From Prado023 sp049688395 (GTDB lineage Bacteria > Actinomycetota > Actinomycetes > S36-B12 > CAIYMF01), in assembly GCA_049688395.1 (NCBI GenBank), contig JBAVKQ010000078.1, positions 1-28,442 on the forward strand: a stretch of DNA of 28,442 nucleotides, given 5' to 3'. Both the position numbers and the translations under genes were made by a program. Shown piece by piece: positions 6,467-14,865 of this stretch. The first letter of the stretch is position 1. Each line of letters begins with the position of its first letter. The notes under the pieces were generated by a model. It saw only the letters and a program-made list of their open reading frames with translations. It ran no database searches and had not been told where the DNA came from.

Positions 6467-9400
6467 TCAACGGGGGACTCGATAGCCGCGTGGGGTGAGC
6501 GCGAAGCCGGCTTCGGTCAGCGCCGTCCGGACGGCCGCCGACCCAGCCGGGTCCATGACGGCCACCCCGTTCGCGCGCAGGATGGTCAGCGGGCCCACTG
6601 TGCCGGATTGCACCGCGGCACGCAGTGCCCCGGCCGCGACTGCCAGGACCGGTCCACCGCGCGCGCCGTCACCGGCATCGTCCGGATCGGACGTGGTGAA
6701 GCTCAGGAGGCTGCGCCCGCCACGCTCCACGTAGAGCACCGGCCGCCCGGCCATCAGGACCACATGGCAGCCGGCGGCACGGGCTGGTCGGTGCGGCGAC
6801 CCCGTGCCACCCACCCAATCGCTGGCAGGCCAGTCCAGGGCCGCGCCGTACGGGTTCGCCGGGTCGGTGGTGGCCAGCACCAGGGGTTCGGGCGTCTGCT
6901 CGGCGAGTTCGCGCTCGAGGGCCCGTACCTCGTCGACCACACCGGGCAGCGCGAACTGGGCGGCACCCAGCCCCTCCACGGCGTACACCCGTTGGACCCG
7001 GCCGCGCTCCTCCATCATCGACAACGTCCGGTAGGCGGCCGCAAAACCCCCCGGGTCTCCAGCAGCCGCCACGGCGCCCCGGGTGACGATGCCCAGCCGG
7101 TCCAGATGGGCCTCGGCCCGGGCCACGGCGAGCACCTCCGGGGTCGGTGGTTGCGCGGGCAGGGCGAACCACCGTCCCGGGAGGTCGGCCAGATGCGGAC
7201 CGGGTGCACCTGGCACAGTCGGCGAACCGGGCTTCGGAACCGCCCCCGATCTCGTGCCCGGGGCATCCGGATCGGTCCTGTCCAGCTCGCCCGCATGACC
7301 ACCCAGCCCGGCCCCCTGGCCGCCACCGATCCCGCCGGTCCACAGCTGTGCGTACCGACCCCGCGGTGGGCGCTGCGGCCTGTGCGCACGCAGGGAACCG
7401 GATCGGCCCGCACTGCGGCTCCTGGCCCGGCCGGACATCGCCCTGATCGGTTCCACCGTGTCGTTGCTGATCAACCCGGCCCACAGCAGGTCGAGCAGCG
7501 TCGCCGACACCCCAGCCGGCTCGATCACCTCCTGGGCGGCGAGCCGAGCACGCAGGTCGCGAATGAACCAACCACCGCCGGAGCGCAGCATCGTCAACAA
7601 CTGCGCCGCCACGGTTTCGTCGCCTGGTTCGGCAGACCGCGGTAGCAGGAAGCCCAAATCGGCAGGGGCCAGGGCGATCCACCCGTCTCCACCGGGTAGG
7701 GCAGCGCTGCCGGTCCACAGCACCTCACCGGCCGAGGTCAGATCGTCGAGCATCCGTGGGGCGTACCCGGGCACCCGGATGGGCAGGATCGAGGCCTCCA
7801 GGGCCGAGGCCGGAAGAGCCAATCCGGCCATCGCGTGGATCGCCTGCAGGACGCCCTCCGGACCGTGCAGTCGGGTGCGCGCGACCGGCGTCACGTTCTG
7901 CCAGCGGGGCAGGAACGCCGCCAGCGCCGGCTGGCTGACCGGCTCGATCTGCTTGCGCAGCAGGGCCACCGAGCGCCTCTTGATCAGCCGCAGCACGTCT
8001 GGATGGCACCACTGCGGGCCCGGGGCGTCGGGGACGAACCAGCCCTCGATCAAGCGCCCGGCCGCCCGGCTGGAGCCGAGCCGGTGCGTGACGACGGCGG
8101 GGGGCAGGCCCAGTTGTTCGACGATGTCGGTGGCCGTGAACGGTCCGTGCGTGCGGGCGTACCGGGCGATCAGGTCGCCGATCGGATCCTCGACCGGTTC
8201 CAGGTGCGCGGCGGGGATTCCGGCGGGTAGCGGGGCGCCCAGCCCGTCGCGAAGCCGGGCGGCGTCCTCGATCACCGCCCAGACGTCGGCGCCGGCCACG
8301 CGAGTCCGGATCATCCGGCGGTGAGCCTCGAGCTCGGTCAGCCACTGGACCGCCACGCCGCGCTCGACGGCGGCCGGCTCGGACAGGGGCCCGAGTGTGC
8401 GCAGCAGGTCGGCGGCATCCTCCGCGCGCCGCGCTCGGCGCTCGGGCGTCAGGTGCTGGATCTGGGCGACGACCGCGGCGATCGCCGCCGGCTCGAGCAG
8501 GTCACGCAGGTCGGTCTGCCCGAGCAGCTCGCCCAACAGGGTCGGATCCAGGGTGAGGGCAGCGGCCCGGCGCTCGGCCAGCGGGGAGTCACCCTCGTAG
8601 AGGAACTCCGAGACGTATCCGAACAGCAGGGACCGCGCGAACGGCGATGCTGTGTCGGGCGAGATCTCGACCACCGCGATCCGACGTTGCGCCACCGAGG
8701 TCATCAACTCGACCAGCGCGGGCAGGTCGTACACGTCGCGCACGCACTCACGCACCGCCTCGAGGACGATCGGGAAGGTCGGGTGCTCGGCGGCGATCTG
8801 CAGGAGTTGGGCCGAACGCTGCCGCTGCTGCCACAGCGGGGCACGTCGACCCGGGCGCGGGCGCGGCAGCAGCAGTGCCCGGGAGGCGCACTCCCGGAAC
8901 CGGGCGGCGAACAGTGCCGACCCCCCGATCAACCGGGTCACGTCGGCCTCGATCAGGTCCGGCTCTGGGAACAGTGCCGCGGTGGCGTCGGCCAACCAGT
9001 CGTCGTCGGGCAGGTCCGGCAGCCGGGCTACCAGACCGTCGTCGCCATGCTGAACGGCGGCGTCCACACCGAACCGGTGCATCAGCCGTTCCCGGGCCAG
9101 CAGCGCCCAGGGCGCGTGCACCCGGGCTCCGAAGGGGGACAGGACGATCAGCCGCCAGTCGCCGAGCTCGTCACGGGTGCGTTCCACCACGATGGTCCGG
9201 TCGGTCGGGACCCGGCTGGCGCCGGCCTGCTCCGCGACGTAGGCCACGAGGTTCTCGCCGGCCCACTGGTCCAGCCCGAGGTCGGCCAGTCGGGCCCGGG
9301 TCGCACCGGGTTCGTCCTCGGCCAGGGCCCGGGTGAACGCGCCGATCGCCCGGCCGAGCTCGGCGGGGCGCCCGAAGGCGTCCCCGCGCCAGAACGGCAG

Positions 9401-11200
9401 CTTGCCGGGCACTCCGGGCGCCGGCACCACGTTGACGCGGTCGTGGCTGATCTCGCTGATCCGCCAGCTGCTGGCACCCAGGGCGAACGTGTCGCCCACC
9501 CGGGACTCGTAGACCATCTCCTCGTCGAGCTCGCCGACCCGGCCGCCGCCCTCGAGGTACACCCCGAACAGGCCGCGGTCCGGGATGGTGCCCCCGGAGG
9601 TGACCGCCAGGCGTTGGGCTCCGGGGCGGGCGGTCAGCAGGTCCTGGGTGCGGTCCCACACGATCCGGGGCCGAAGCTCGGCGAAGGCGTCGGATGGGTA
9701 GCGCCCGGCGAGCATGTCGACCACGGACTCGTAGACCGCCGGGGTGAGCTCGGCGAACGGCGCGGTGCGGCGCAGCATCCCGAGCAGGTCGCCCAGCGAC
9801 CAGTCGTCCATCGCCACGCAGGCCACGATCTGCTGGGCGGCCACGTCCAGGGGATTGGCCGGGATACGCAGCTCCTCGATCTGTCCGGTCTGCATGCGGG
9901 CGACGACGACAGTGCTGGTGAGCAGGTCCGCGCGGTACTTGGGCAGGACCACTCCCGCGGAGACCGCGCCCACCTGATGCCCTGCTCGCCCGACGCGTTG
10001 CAGGCCCGAGGCCACCGAGGGCGGCGCCTCGACCTGGATCACCAGATCCACCGCCCCCATATCGATGCCGAGTTCGAGGCTGGAGGTCGCCACGACCGCG
10101 CGCAGCCGTCCGGTCTTGAGGTCGTCCTCGATCTGTGCCCGTTGTTCCTTGCTCACTGATCCGTGGTGGGCGCGGGCCAGCACCGGTGGCGCCCCGGTGC
10201 TGGCCCCTGCTTGGGCCATGACCTCGCCCGGTGGACGCAGGCGGCCCGGCCGCTCGGAGTCGGAGGCGCCCAGGCTGGGTTCGTCGAACACTGGGCCCGG
10301 GGCGGTGTTCTCGGCGTGCAGCTCGTTGATCCGCGCGGTCAGCCGTTCGGCCAGCCGCCGGGAGTTGGCGAACACGATCGTCGATCTGTGGGCATCGATC
10401 AGCTCGACTATCCGCGCTTCGACGTGCGGCCAGATCGAGTCGGTGGGCGAGCCGTCCGGTGCCGGGGCGCCGCCGATCTCGCCCATGTCGGCAACCGGGA
10501 CCTGTACGGTCAGTTCCCACTGCTTGGCCGAGCCCGCCTCCACGATCTCCACCGGATGGTCCCCGCCGAGGAATCGCGCGGCGACTTCGGGGGGCCGGAC
10601 TGTCGCGGACAGCCCTATCCGGGGGATCCGGCGACCGGCGAGGTGGTCCAATCGGGCCAGGCTGACCGCCAGGTGGGCGCCCCGCTTGGACCCGGCGATC
10701 GCATGCACCTCGTCGAGGATCACCGTCTCGACGTCGGCCAGGATGCTGCGGGTGGCCGAGGTGAGCAGCAGGAACAGCGACTCCGGTGTGGTGATCAGGA
10801 TGTCCGGGGGTCGGCGGGCCATGGTGCGCCGCTCGGCTGCGGGTGTGTCGCCCGTCCGCAGGCCGACGCTCACGCGGGGCTCGGATCGCCCCAGGAGCGC
10901 ACACTGGGTGGCGATGCCGGCCAGGGGAGCCCGCAGGTTGCGCTCCACGTCGACGGCCAGGGCCTTGAGCGGGCTGACATAGAGCACCCTCACCCCGGGG
11001 GTCGCCCGTGGTTCCAGACAGCGGTCGATGGCGCTGAGGAAGGCCGCGAGGGTCTTGCCCGACCCGGTGGGCGCCACTGCCAGGACGTCGGCTCCGGCCT
11101 GGATGCGTGGCCAGGCCTCCGCCTGGATCGCAGTGGGGGTGCGGAAGGACGCGTCGAACCACCGACGGGTGGGTTCGGAGAACGCGGCCATGGGATCCAC
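6467..11200 (-). CDS. lhr: Lhr-type large superfamily 2 helicase
   Basis: A very large 3'-to-5' ATP-dependent DNA/RNA helicase of the Lhr family (Lhr-Core plus C-terminal extension), linked in mycobacteria to DNA-damage responses. From the GTG at 11200 it is 1577 residues. The Q-like region TPTAIQAEAW precedes Walker A PTGSGKT (44-50). Then come DEVHAI (motif II), SAT (motif III), HHGSVSKEQR and SSLELGIDMG, and motif VI QRVGRAGHQ. The rest fits the winged-helix, beta-barrel and long C-terminal HTH modules. A low-complexity Arg/Gly/Pro linker lies near 7195-7440. The start was set at GTG 11200 because a -10-like GAAGAT lies 6 nt upstream; ATG 11191, three codons inside, is the alternative. The gene is divergent from DUF3046-recA, unlike the usual synteny with a same-strand neighbour. 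Confidence 0.95.
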   Translation of the reverse strand: MDPMAAFSEPTRRWFDASFRTPTAIQAEAWPRIQAGADVLAVAPTGSGKTLAAFLSAIDRCLEPRATPGVRVLYVSPLKALAVDVERNLRAPLAGIATQCALLGRSEPRVSVGLRTGDTPAAERRTMARRPPDILITTPESLFLLLTSATRSILADVETVILDEVHAIAGSKRGAHLAVSLARLDHLAGRRIPRIGLSATVRPPEVAARFLGGDHPVEIVEAGSAKQWELTVQVPVADMGEIGGAPAPDGSPTDSIWPHVEARIVELIDAHRSTIVFANSRRLAERLTARINELHAENTAPGPVFDEPSLGASDSERPGRLRPPGEVMAQAGASTGAPPVLARAHHGSVSKEQRAQIEDDLKTGRLRAVVATSSLELGIDMGAVDLVIQVEAPPSVASGLQRVGRAGHQVGAVSAGVVLPKYRADLLTSTVVVARMQTGQIEELRIPANPLDVAAQQIVACVAMDDWSLGDLLGMLRRTAPFAELTPAVYESVVDMLAGRYPSDAFAELRPRIVWDRTQDLLTARPGAQRLAVTSGGTIPDRGLFGVYLEGGGRVGELDEEMVYESRVGDTFALGASSWRISEISHDRVNVVPAPGVPGKLPFWRGDAFGRPAELGRAIGAFTRALAEDEPGATRARLADLGLDQWAGENLVAYVAEQAGASRVPTDRTIVVERTRDELGDWRLIVLSPFGARVHAPWALLARERLMHRFGVDAAVQHGDDGLVARLPDLPDDDWLADATAALFPEPDLIEADVTRLIGGSALFAARFRECASRALLLPRPRPGRRAPLWQQRQRSAQLLQIAAEHPTFPIVLEAVRECVRDVYDLPALVELMTSVAQRRIAVVEISPDTASPFARSLLFGYVSEFLYEGDSPLAERRAAALTLDPTLLGELLGQTDLRDLLEPAAIAAVVAQIQHLTPERRARRAEDAADLLRTLGPLSEPAAVERGVAVQWLTELEAHRRMIRTRVAGADVWAVIEDAARLRDGLGAPLPAGIPAAHLEPVEDPIGDLIARYARTHGPFTATDIVEQLGLPPAVVTHRLGSSRAAGRLIEGWFVPDAPGPQWCHPDVLRLIKRRSVALLRKQIEPVSQPALAAFLPRWQNVTPVARTRLHGPEGVLQAIHAMAGLALPASALEASILPIRVPGYAPRMLDDLTSAGEVLWTGSAALPGGDGWIALAPADLGFLLPRSAEPGDETVAAQLLTMLRSGGGWFIRDLRARLAAQEVIEPAGVSATLLDLLWAGLISNDTVEPIRAMSGRARSRSAGRSGSLRAHRPQRPPRGRYAQLWTGGIGGGQGAGLGGHAGELDRTDPDAPGTRSGAVPKPGSPTVPGAPGPHLADLPGRWFALPAQPPTPEVLAVARAEAHLDRLGIVTRGAVAAAGDPGGFAAAYRTLSMMEERGRVQRVYAVEGLGAAQFALPGVVDEVRALERELAEQTPEPLVLATTDPANPYGAALDWPASDWVGGTGSPHRPARAAGCHVVLMAGRPVLYVERGGRSLLSFTTSDPDDAGDGARGGPVLAVAAGALRAAVQSGTVGPLTILRANGVAVMDPAGSAAVRTALTEAGFALTPRGYRVPR

Positions 11201-11206
11201 GCGAAC

Positions 11207-11229
11207 ATCTTCGCCTGTGGGTCCGACAT
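11207..11229 (-). promoter_or_regulatory. Candidate RecA-NDp (PafBC-type) promoter of lhr
   Basis: Reading the minus strand: ATGTCGGAC (11229-11221), 8 nt, GAAGAT (11212-11207), 6 nt, GTG start at 11200. The upstream element is almost identical to the one before recA in this window (ATGTCGGAA), with the same 8-nt spacing. The -10 box keeps only A2 and T6 of TAnnnT, so this is weaker than the recA and ftsK sites. Confidence 0.45.
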
Positions 11230-11267
11230 CGGCTGCCCGGTGGCCGTACTGATGGCACCATGTCCGC

Positions 11268-11462
11268 ATGCGCCTCACCGATTTCTGGGAGCGGATGGAG
11301 CTGACGTTCGGCGCCGCATACGCCAGGTCCTGGGCCGACGACCAGCACCTGGCCGCGCTCGGCGGCCGAACCGTCGTCGAAGCGCTGGCGCAGGGGGAGG
11401 ACACCCGCGATGTCTGGCGGGCGGTCTGCGCACATGCTCGGGTGCCCAGCGACCTGACCTGA
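11268..11462 (+). CDS. DUF3046 protein
   Basis: A 64-residue protein starting MRLTDFWERMELTFGAAYA and containing ALGGRTVVEALAQGEDTRDVWRAVC. These are the hallmarks of DUF3046, a small family of unknown function found almost only in actinobacteria and typically encoded just before recA (Rv2738c in M. tuberculosis). There is no catalytic motif, signal peptide or membrane segment; it looks helical and soluble. The ATG at 11268 has no clear Shine-Dalgarno sequence, but CACCAT, a degenerate -10 box, lies 6 nt upstream, so it may be leaderless. The start region is divergent from lhr, with 67 nt between the two start codons. Its conserved link to recA suggests, but does not prove, a role in DNA metabolism. 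Confidence 0.88.
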   Translation: MRLTDFWERMELTFGAAYARSWADDQHLAALGGRTVVEALAQGEDTRDVWRAVCAHARVPSDLT

Positions 11463-11480
11463 TCGGCGTGTCGCGTGCGC

Positions 11481-11496
11481 TCGAACAGGTGTTCGT
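11481..11496. promoter_or_regulatory. SOS box (LexA site) upstream of recA
   Basis: TCGAACAGGTGTTCGT matches the actinobacterial/Gram-positive LexA site TCGAAC-N4-GTTCGA with one mismatch at the last base. It lies about 148 nt before the recA start codon, in the 181-nt gap after DUF3046. Confidence 0.85.
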
Positions 11497-11566
11497 ACTA
11501 CTGTTCGCGGTGTTGACGGTTGACCTGAGCAGGGTCATCCACAGGTCCACCACGAGTGGGGTCGCA

Positions 11567-11589
11567 ATGTCGGAACCCCCGCCTAGTGT
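11567..11589 (+). promoter_or_regulatory. RecA-NDp (PafBC-type) promoter of recA
   Basis: ATGTCGGAA (11567-11575), 8 nt, TAGTGT (11584-11589). The recA P1 promoter of M. tuberculosis has the same arrangement (TTGTCAGTG-N8-TAGTGT), known to be induced by DNA damage independently of LexA through PafBC. Transcription would begin near 11596, giving a leader of about 48 nt. Confidence 0.75.
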
Positions 11590-11592
11590 CTG

Positions 11593-11605
11593 GATCTGAC
11601 AGATC
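11593..11605. promoter_or_regulatory. Interrupted palindrome at the predicted recA transcription start
   Basis: GATCTGACAGATC is a perfect 6+1+6 inverted repeat covering the predicted start of the recA message. It could be a small hairpin in the leader or a protein site; nothing in the sequence decides between these. Confidence 0.3.
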
Positions 11606-11643
11606 AGGAGTGCTTCGGCACCGCGAGGACCAAGGAGTTCGCA

Positions 11644-12687
11644 ATGGCTGCAAAGGACCGTGAGAAGGCGCTCGATTCAGCGCTGCTGCACCTGGAGAAG
11701 CAGTTCGGAAAGGGGACGGTGATGCGGCTGGGGGATCAGCCAGCCGTTCCCATGGATGTGATCCCCACCGGCTCGATCGCGCTGGACATCGCCCTGGGCA
11801 TCGGCGGCCTGCCGCGTGGTCGGGTTGTCGAGATCTACGGCCCCGAGTCCAGCGGCAAGACGACCGTCGCACTGCACGCCGTGGCCAGCGCCCAGGCCGC
11901 CGGCGGGATCGCTGCGTTCATCGACGCGGAGCACGCCCTTGACCCGGTCTACGCCCAGAAGCTCGGTGTGAACATCGACGACCTCTACGTCTCGCAGCCG
12001 GACACCGGCGAGCAGGCCCTCGAGATCGCCGACACCCTCGTGCGTTCCGGCGCGATCGACCTCATCGTGATCGACTCCGTGGCCGCCCTGACGCCCAAGG
12101 CCGAGATCGAGGGCGAGATGGGCGACAGCCACGTCGGCCTGCAGGCCCGGCTGATGAGCCAGGCACTGCGCAAGATGACCGGGGCGCTGAGCAACACCGG
12201 CACGACGTTGATCTTCATCAACCAGCTGCGCGAGAAGATCGGTGTGATGTTCGGCAGCCCGGAGACGACCACCGGCGGCAAGGCCCTGAAGTTCTACGCC
12301 TCGATCCGGATGGACATCCGGCGCATCGAGACCCTCAAGGATGGGACCGAGCCGGTGGGCTCGCGTACCCGGGTCAAGGTCGTGAAGAACAAGGTGGCCC
12401 CGCCGTTCAAGCAGGCGGAGTTCGACATCCTCTACGGGCTGGGCATCTCCCGCGAGGGTGGGCTGATCGACATCGGGGTGGATCAGGGCTTCGTGCGCAA
12501 GGCCGGGGCTTGGTACACCTACGACGGTGACCAGCTGGGCCAGGGCAAGGAGAACGCGCGGGCGTTCCTGCGCGACAACCCCGATCTGGCCGACGAGATC
12601 GAGAAGCGCATCAAGGAGAAGCTCGGAATCGGGCCGCAGGTGGACGCCGCGGTCCCGGCGGAGGGCCCACGACCGATCGACCTCTGA
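11644..12687 (+). CDS. recA: RecA recombinase
   Basis: The strand-exchange ATPase of homologous recombination and co-protease that triggers LexA self-cleavage. The protein is 347 residues, a normal length. Walker A GPESSGKTT lies near residues 66-74; LIVIDSVAAL (Walker B), the L1/L2 loop regions, INQLREKIGVMFG and the C-terminal domain are all present. No intein is inserted, unlike some mycobacterial RecA proteins. AAGGAG (11632-11637) sits 6 nt before the ATG, confirming the start. Upstream are both a SOS box and a RecA-NDp promoter, so dual LexA and PafBC control is expected. recX begins 1 nt after the stop and is presumably coupled. Confidence 0.99.
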   Translation: MAAKDREKALDSALLHLEKQFGKGTVMRLGDQPAVPMDVIPTGSIALDIALGIGGLPRGRVVEIYGPESSGKTTVALHAVASAQAAGGIAAFIDAEHALDPVYAQKLGVNIDDLYVSQPDTGEQALEIADTLVRSGAIDLIVIDSVAALTPKAEIEGEMGDSHVGLQARLMSQALRKMTGALSNTGTTLIFINQLREKIGVMFGSPETTTGGKALKFYASIRMDIRRIETLKDGTEPVGSRTRVKVVKNKVAPPFKQAEFDILYGLGISREGGLIDIGVDQGFVRKAGAWYTYDGDQLGQGKENARAFLRDNPDLADEIEKRIKEKLGIGPQVDAAVPAEGPRPIDL

Positions 12688-12688
12688 C

Positions 12689-13279
12689 GTGCGACCGGTG
12701 GCCGAGCCGCCAGCGCATCAGGTCGACGCGGCGACCAATCCGCCGGCGGATCCGGCGCAGGTCGCCCGAACGATCCTCCTTCGTCGGCTGGAGGTCGCAC
12801 CACGGACTCGGGCTCAGCTGGCCATGACCCTGCGCCAGCGCGGTGTTCCCGACGACGTCGCAGAGCGCGTGCTGACCAGGTTCGAGGAGGTCGGCCTGAT
12901 CGATGACCAGGTCTTCGCCCAGATGTGGGTCGAGTCCCGGCAGCGCGCGCGGCACCTGGCACCGCGAGCGTTGCGGATGGAACTGCGCCAGCGTGGTGTG
13001 GCCGCCGACCTGATCGATGCGGCGCTGGCGACCCTCGATCCCGACGATGAGCTGCACGCCGCCCGGGAGGTCGCGCGGCGCAAGGCGCGCTCCGTGGCCG
13101 GGCTGCCGCGGCCCACCCAGGTGCGTCGGCTGACCGGGGCGTTGGCCCGCAAGGGCTACGGGCCCGGGTTGGCTTCTGCGGTGGTCCGGGATGTGCTCGA
13201 CGAGTTGCGCGCTGCCGCCGCCGATCCCGATGCCGCCGCCGCCGACGGGGTCGCTGACGATCATGGTCCGTGGGACTGA
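12689..13279 (+). CDS. recX: RecX regulatory protein
   Basis: A small helical protein that binds RecA filaments and limits RecA activity. It is 196 residues from the GTG at 12689, one base after the recA stop. The three-helix-repeat architecture is visible: RTRAQLAMTLRQRGVPDDV, then LIDDQVFAQMWVESRQRAR, LAPRALRMELRQRGV, and a last repeat around VRRLTGALARKGYG. The open frame extends upstream into recA, but that part overlaps recA coding sequence and is not used. It has an Ala/Asp-rich C-terminal tail. The recA-recX pairing is the standard actinobacterial arrangement. Confidence 0.93.
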   Translation: MRPVAEPPAHQVDAATNPPADPAQVARTILLRRLEVAPRTRAQLAMTLRQRGVPDDVAERVLTRFEEVGLIDDQVFAQMWVESRQRARHLAPRALRMELRQRGVAADLIDAALATLDPDDELHAAREVARRKARSVAGLPRPTQVRRLTGALARKGYGPGLASAVVRDVLDELRAAAADPDAAAADGVADDHGPWD

Positions 13280-13340
13280 GCCGGGCCGCTGGGTTGCGGC
13301 GGGTTGCACCTGCAAGGTCCGGCGGTGCCGGGGACCGACA

Positions 13341-13370
13341 TTGGTCGCCACCGCCCGGAGCGCCTACCCT
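13341..13370 (+). promoter_or_regulatory. Sigma-70-type promoter of miaB
   Basis: TTGGTC (13341-13346), 18-nt spacer, TACCCT (13365-13370). Transcription would start near 13377, within a few bases of the ATG at 13380, so the message is nearly leaderless. It lies in the 100-nt gap after recX, where no gene is seen. Confidence 0.5.
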
Positions 13371-13379
13371 TGAGCACTC

Positions 13380-14864
13380 ATGGACACCACCCCGCACGCC
13401 GCTGGCCGCACCTACGAGGTGCGCACCTACGGCTGCCAGATGAACGTGCACGACTCCGAGCGGATCGGGGGCCTGCTCGAGGCGCACGGCTACCTGCGTG
13501 GCCGGGCGGGTCAGGCCGATGTGGTGGTCCTCAACACCTGCGCCGTGCGGGAGAACGCGGACAACAAACTCTACGGCAATCTCGGCCACCTCGCATCGGT
13601 CAAGCGGGAGCACCCGGGCATGCAGATCGCCGTCGGCGGCTGCCTGGCCCAGAAGGACCGCGAGCAGATCGTGGCCCGCGCACCGTGGGTCGATGTCGTG
13701 TTCGGCACCCACAACCTCGACGTCCTGCCTGCGCTCCTGCGCCGCGCCGAGGTGGCCCAGTCCGCCCAGGTCGAGATCGAGGAGTCGCTGCGCACGTTCC
13801 CCTCGACGCTGCCGAGCCGTCGGGAGTCGGCCTACGCCGCCTGGGTCGCGATCAGCGTGGGCTGCAACAACACCTGCACCTTCTGCATCGTGCCCAGCTT
13901 GCGGGGCCAGGAGCGCGACCGGCGGCCCGGCGAGATCCTGGCCGAGGTGCAGGCCCTGGTCGCCGAGGGTGTGATCGAGGTGACCCTGCTCGGGCAGAAC
14001 GTCAACGCGTACGGCTCGGACTTCGGCCAGCGAGACGCCTTCGCCGAGCTGCTCCGTGCCGTGGGCGGCGTGCCCGGTCTGGAGCGCGTGCGGTTCACCT
14101 CCCCGCACCCACGGGACTTCACCAGCGCGGTCATCGGCGCCATGGCGCAGACCCCGAGTGTCATGCCCTCGCTGCACATGCCGCTGCAATCGGGCAGCGA
14201 CCGGATCCTGCGCGCGATGCGTCGCTCGTACCGCCGCGACCGATTCCTGGCCATCCTCGACGAGGTCCGCGAATCCATCCCGGATGCGGCGATCACCACC
14301 GACATCATCGTCGGCTTCCCCGGCGAGACTGAGGCCGACTTCGCCGCCACCCTCGACCTCGTGGAACGGGCCCGGTTCAGCGCAGCGTTCACCTTCCAGT
14401 ACTCGCCACGGCCGGGTACGCCAGCGGCCACGATGCCCGATCAGGTCGCCAAACCGGTCGTCCAGGAGCGCTACGACCGGCTGATGGAGGTCCTGGACCG
14501 GATCTCCTGGGAGCAGAACCTCGCCCTGGTCGGCACAACCACGGAGGTGCTGGTCGCGCAGGGGGAGGGCCGCAAGGATGCGGCCACCCAGCGCATGTCC
14601 GGCCGCGCCCGGGACAACCGATTGGTGCACTTCTCCGGCGGGCAGGAGGCCCGTCCCGGTGACTGCGTGACAGTACGCCTGGATGCAGCAGCCCCGCACC
14701 ACCTGACCGGTACCGCGCTCGAGGTGCGCCCGACCGGGGCCGGCGATGCCTGGGCAGCCCGCCTGGTCTCCTGCGCACCGGCCCCCGTGGCCGCCGGCTC
14801 CGGTGCGGGTCCGGCCACCGGAGCGGTCGTCCTGGGCATGCCCACGCTTCGTCCTGTCGGCTGA
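13380..14864 (+). CDS. miaB: tRNA-2-methylthio-N6-dimethylallyladenosine synthase MiaB
   Basis: A radical-SAM methylthiotransferase that converts i6A37 to ms2i6A37 in tRNAs reading UNN codons. The 494-residue protein has the MTTase N-terminal domain with RTYGCQMNVHDSERI (Cys19), LNTCAVRENAD and VGGCLAQ. The radical-SAM triad GCNNTCTFC has Cys162, Cys166 and Cys169, followed by IVPSLRG, which is diagnostic of MiaB. A TRAM domain lies near the C terminus, followed by an Ala/Gly/Pro-rich tail. The substrate-making enzyme MiaA is encoded immediately downstream, with its start 1 nt after this stop, so the two successive steps are co-transcribed. Confidence 0.97.
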   Translation: MDTTPHAAGRTYEVRTYGCQMNVHDSERIGGLLEAHGYLRGRAGQADVVVLNTCAVRENADNKLYGNLGHLASVKREHPGMQIAVGGCLAQKDREQIVARAPWVDVVFGTHNLDVLPALLRRAEVAQSAQVEIEESLRTFPSTLPSRRESAYAAWVAISVGCNNTCTFCIVPSLRGQERDRRPGEILAEVQALVAEGVIEVTLLGQNVNAYGSDFGQRDAFAELLRAVGGVPGLERVRFTSPHPRDFTSAVIGAMAQTPSVMPSLHMPLQSGSDRILRAMRRSYRRDRFLAILDEVRESIPDAAITTDIIVGFPGETEADFAATLDLVERARFSAAFTFQYSPRPGTPAATMPDQVAKPVVQERYDRLMEVLDRISWEQNLALVGTTTEVLVAQGEGRKDAATQRMSGRARDNRLVHFSGGQEARPGDCVTVRLDAAAPHHLTGTALEVRPTGAGDAWAARLVSCAPAPVAAGSGAGPATGAVVLGMPTLRPVG

Positions 14865-14865
14865 C

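Noticed and set aside
8321..10159. Long plus-strand open frame (612 codons) opposite lhr
   Set aside because: It lies wholly antisense to well-conserved lhr helicase motifs and has a Gly/Arg/Gln-rich composition typical of high-GC shadow frames.
11644..12687. Possible intein in recA
   Set aside because: RecA is contiguous at 347 residues with no insertion.
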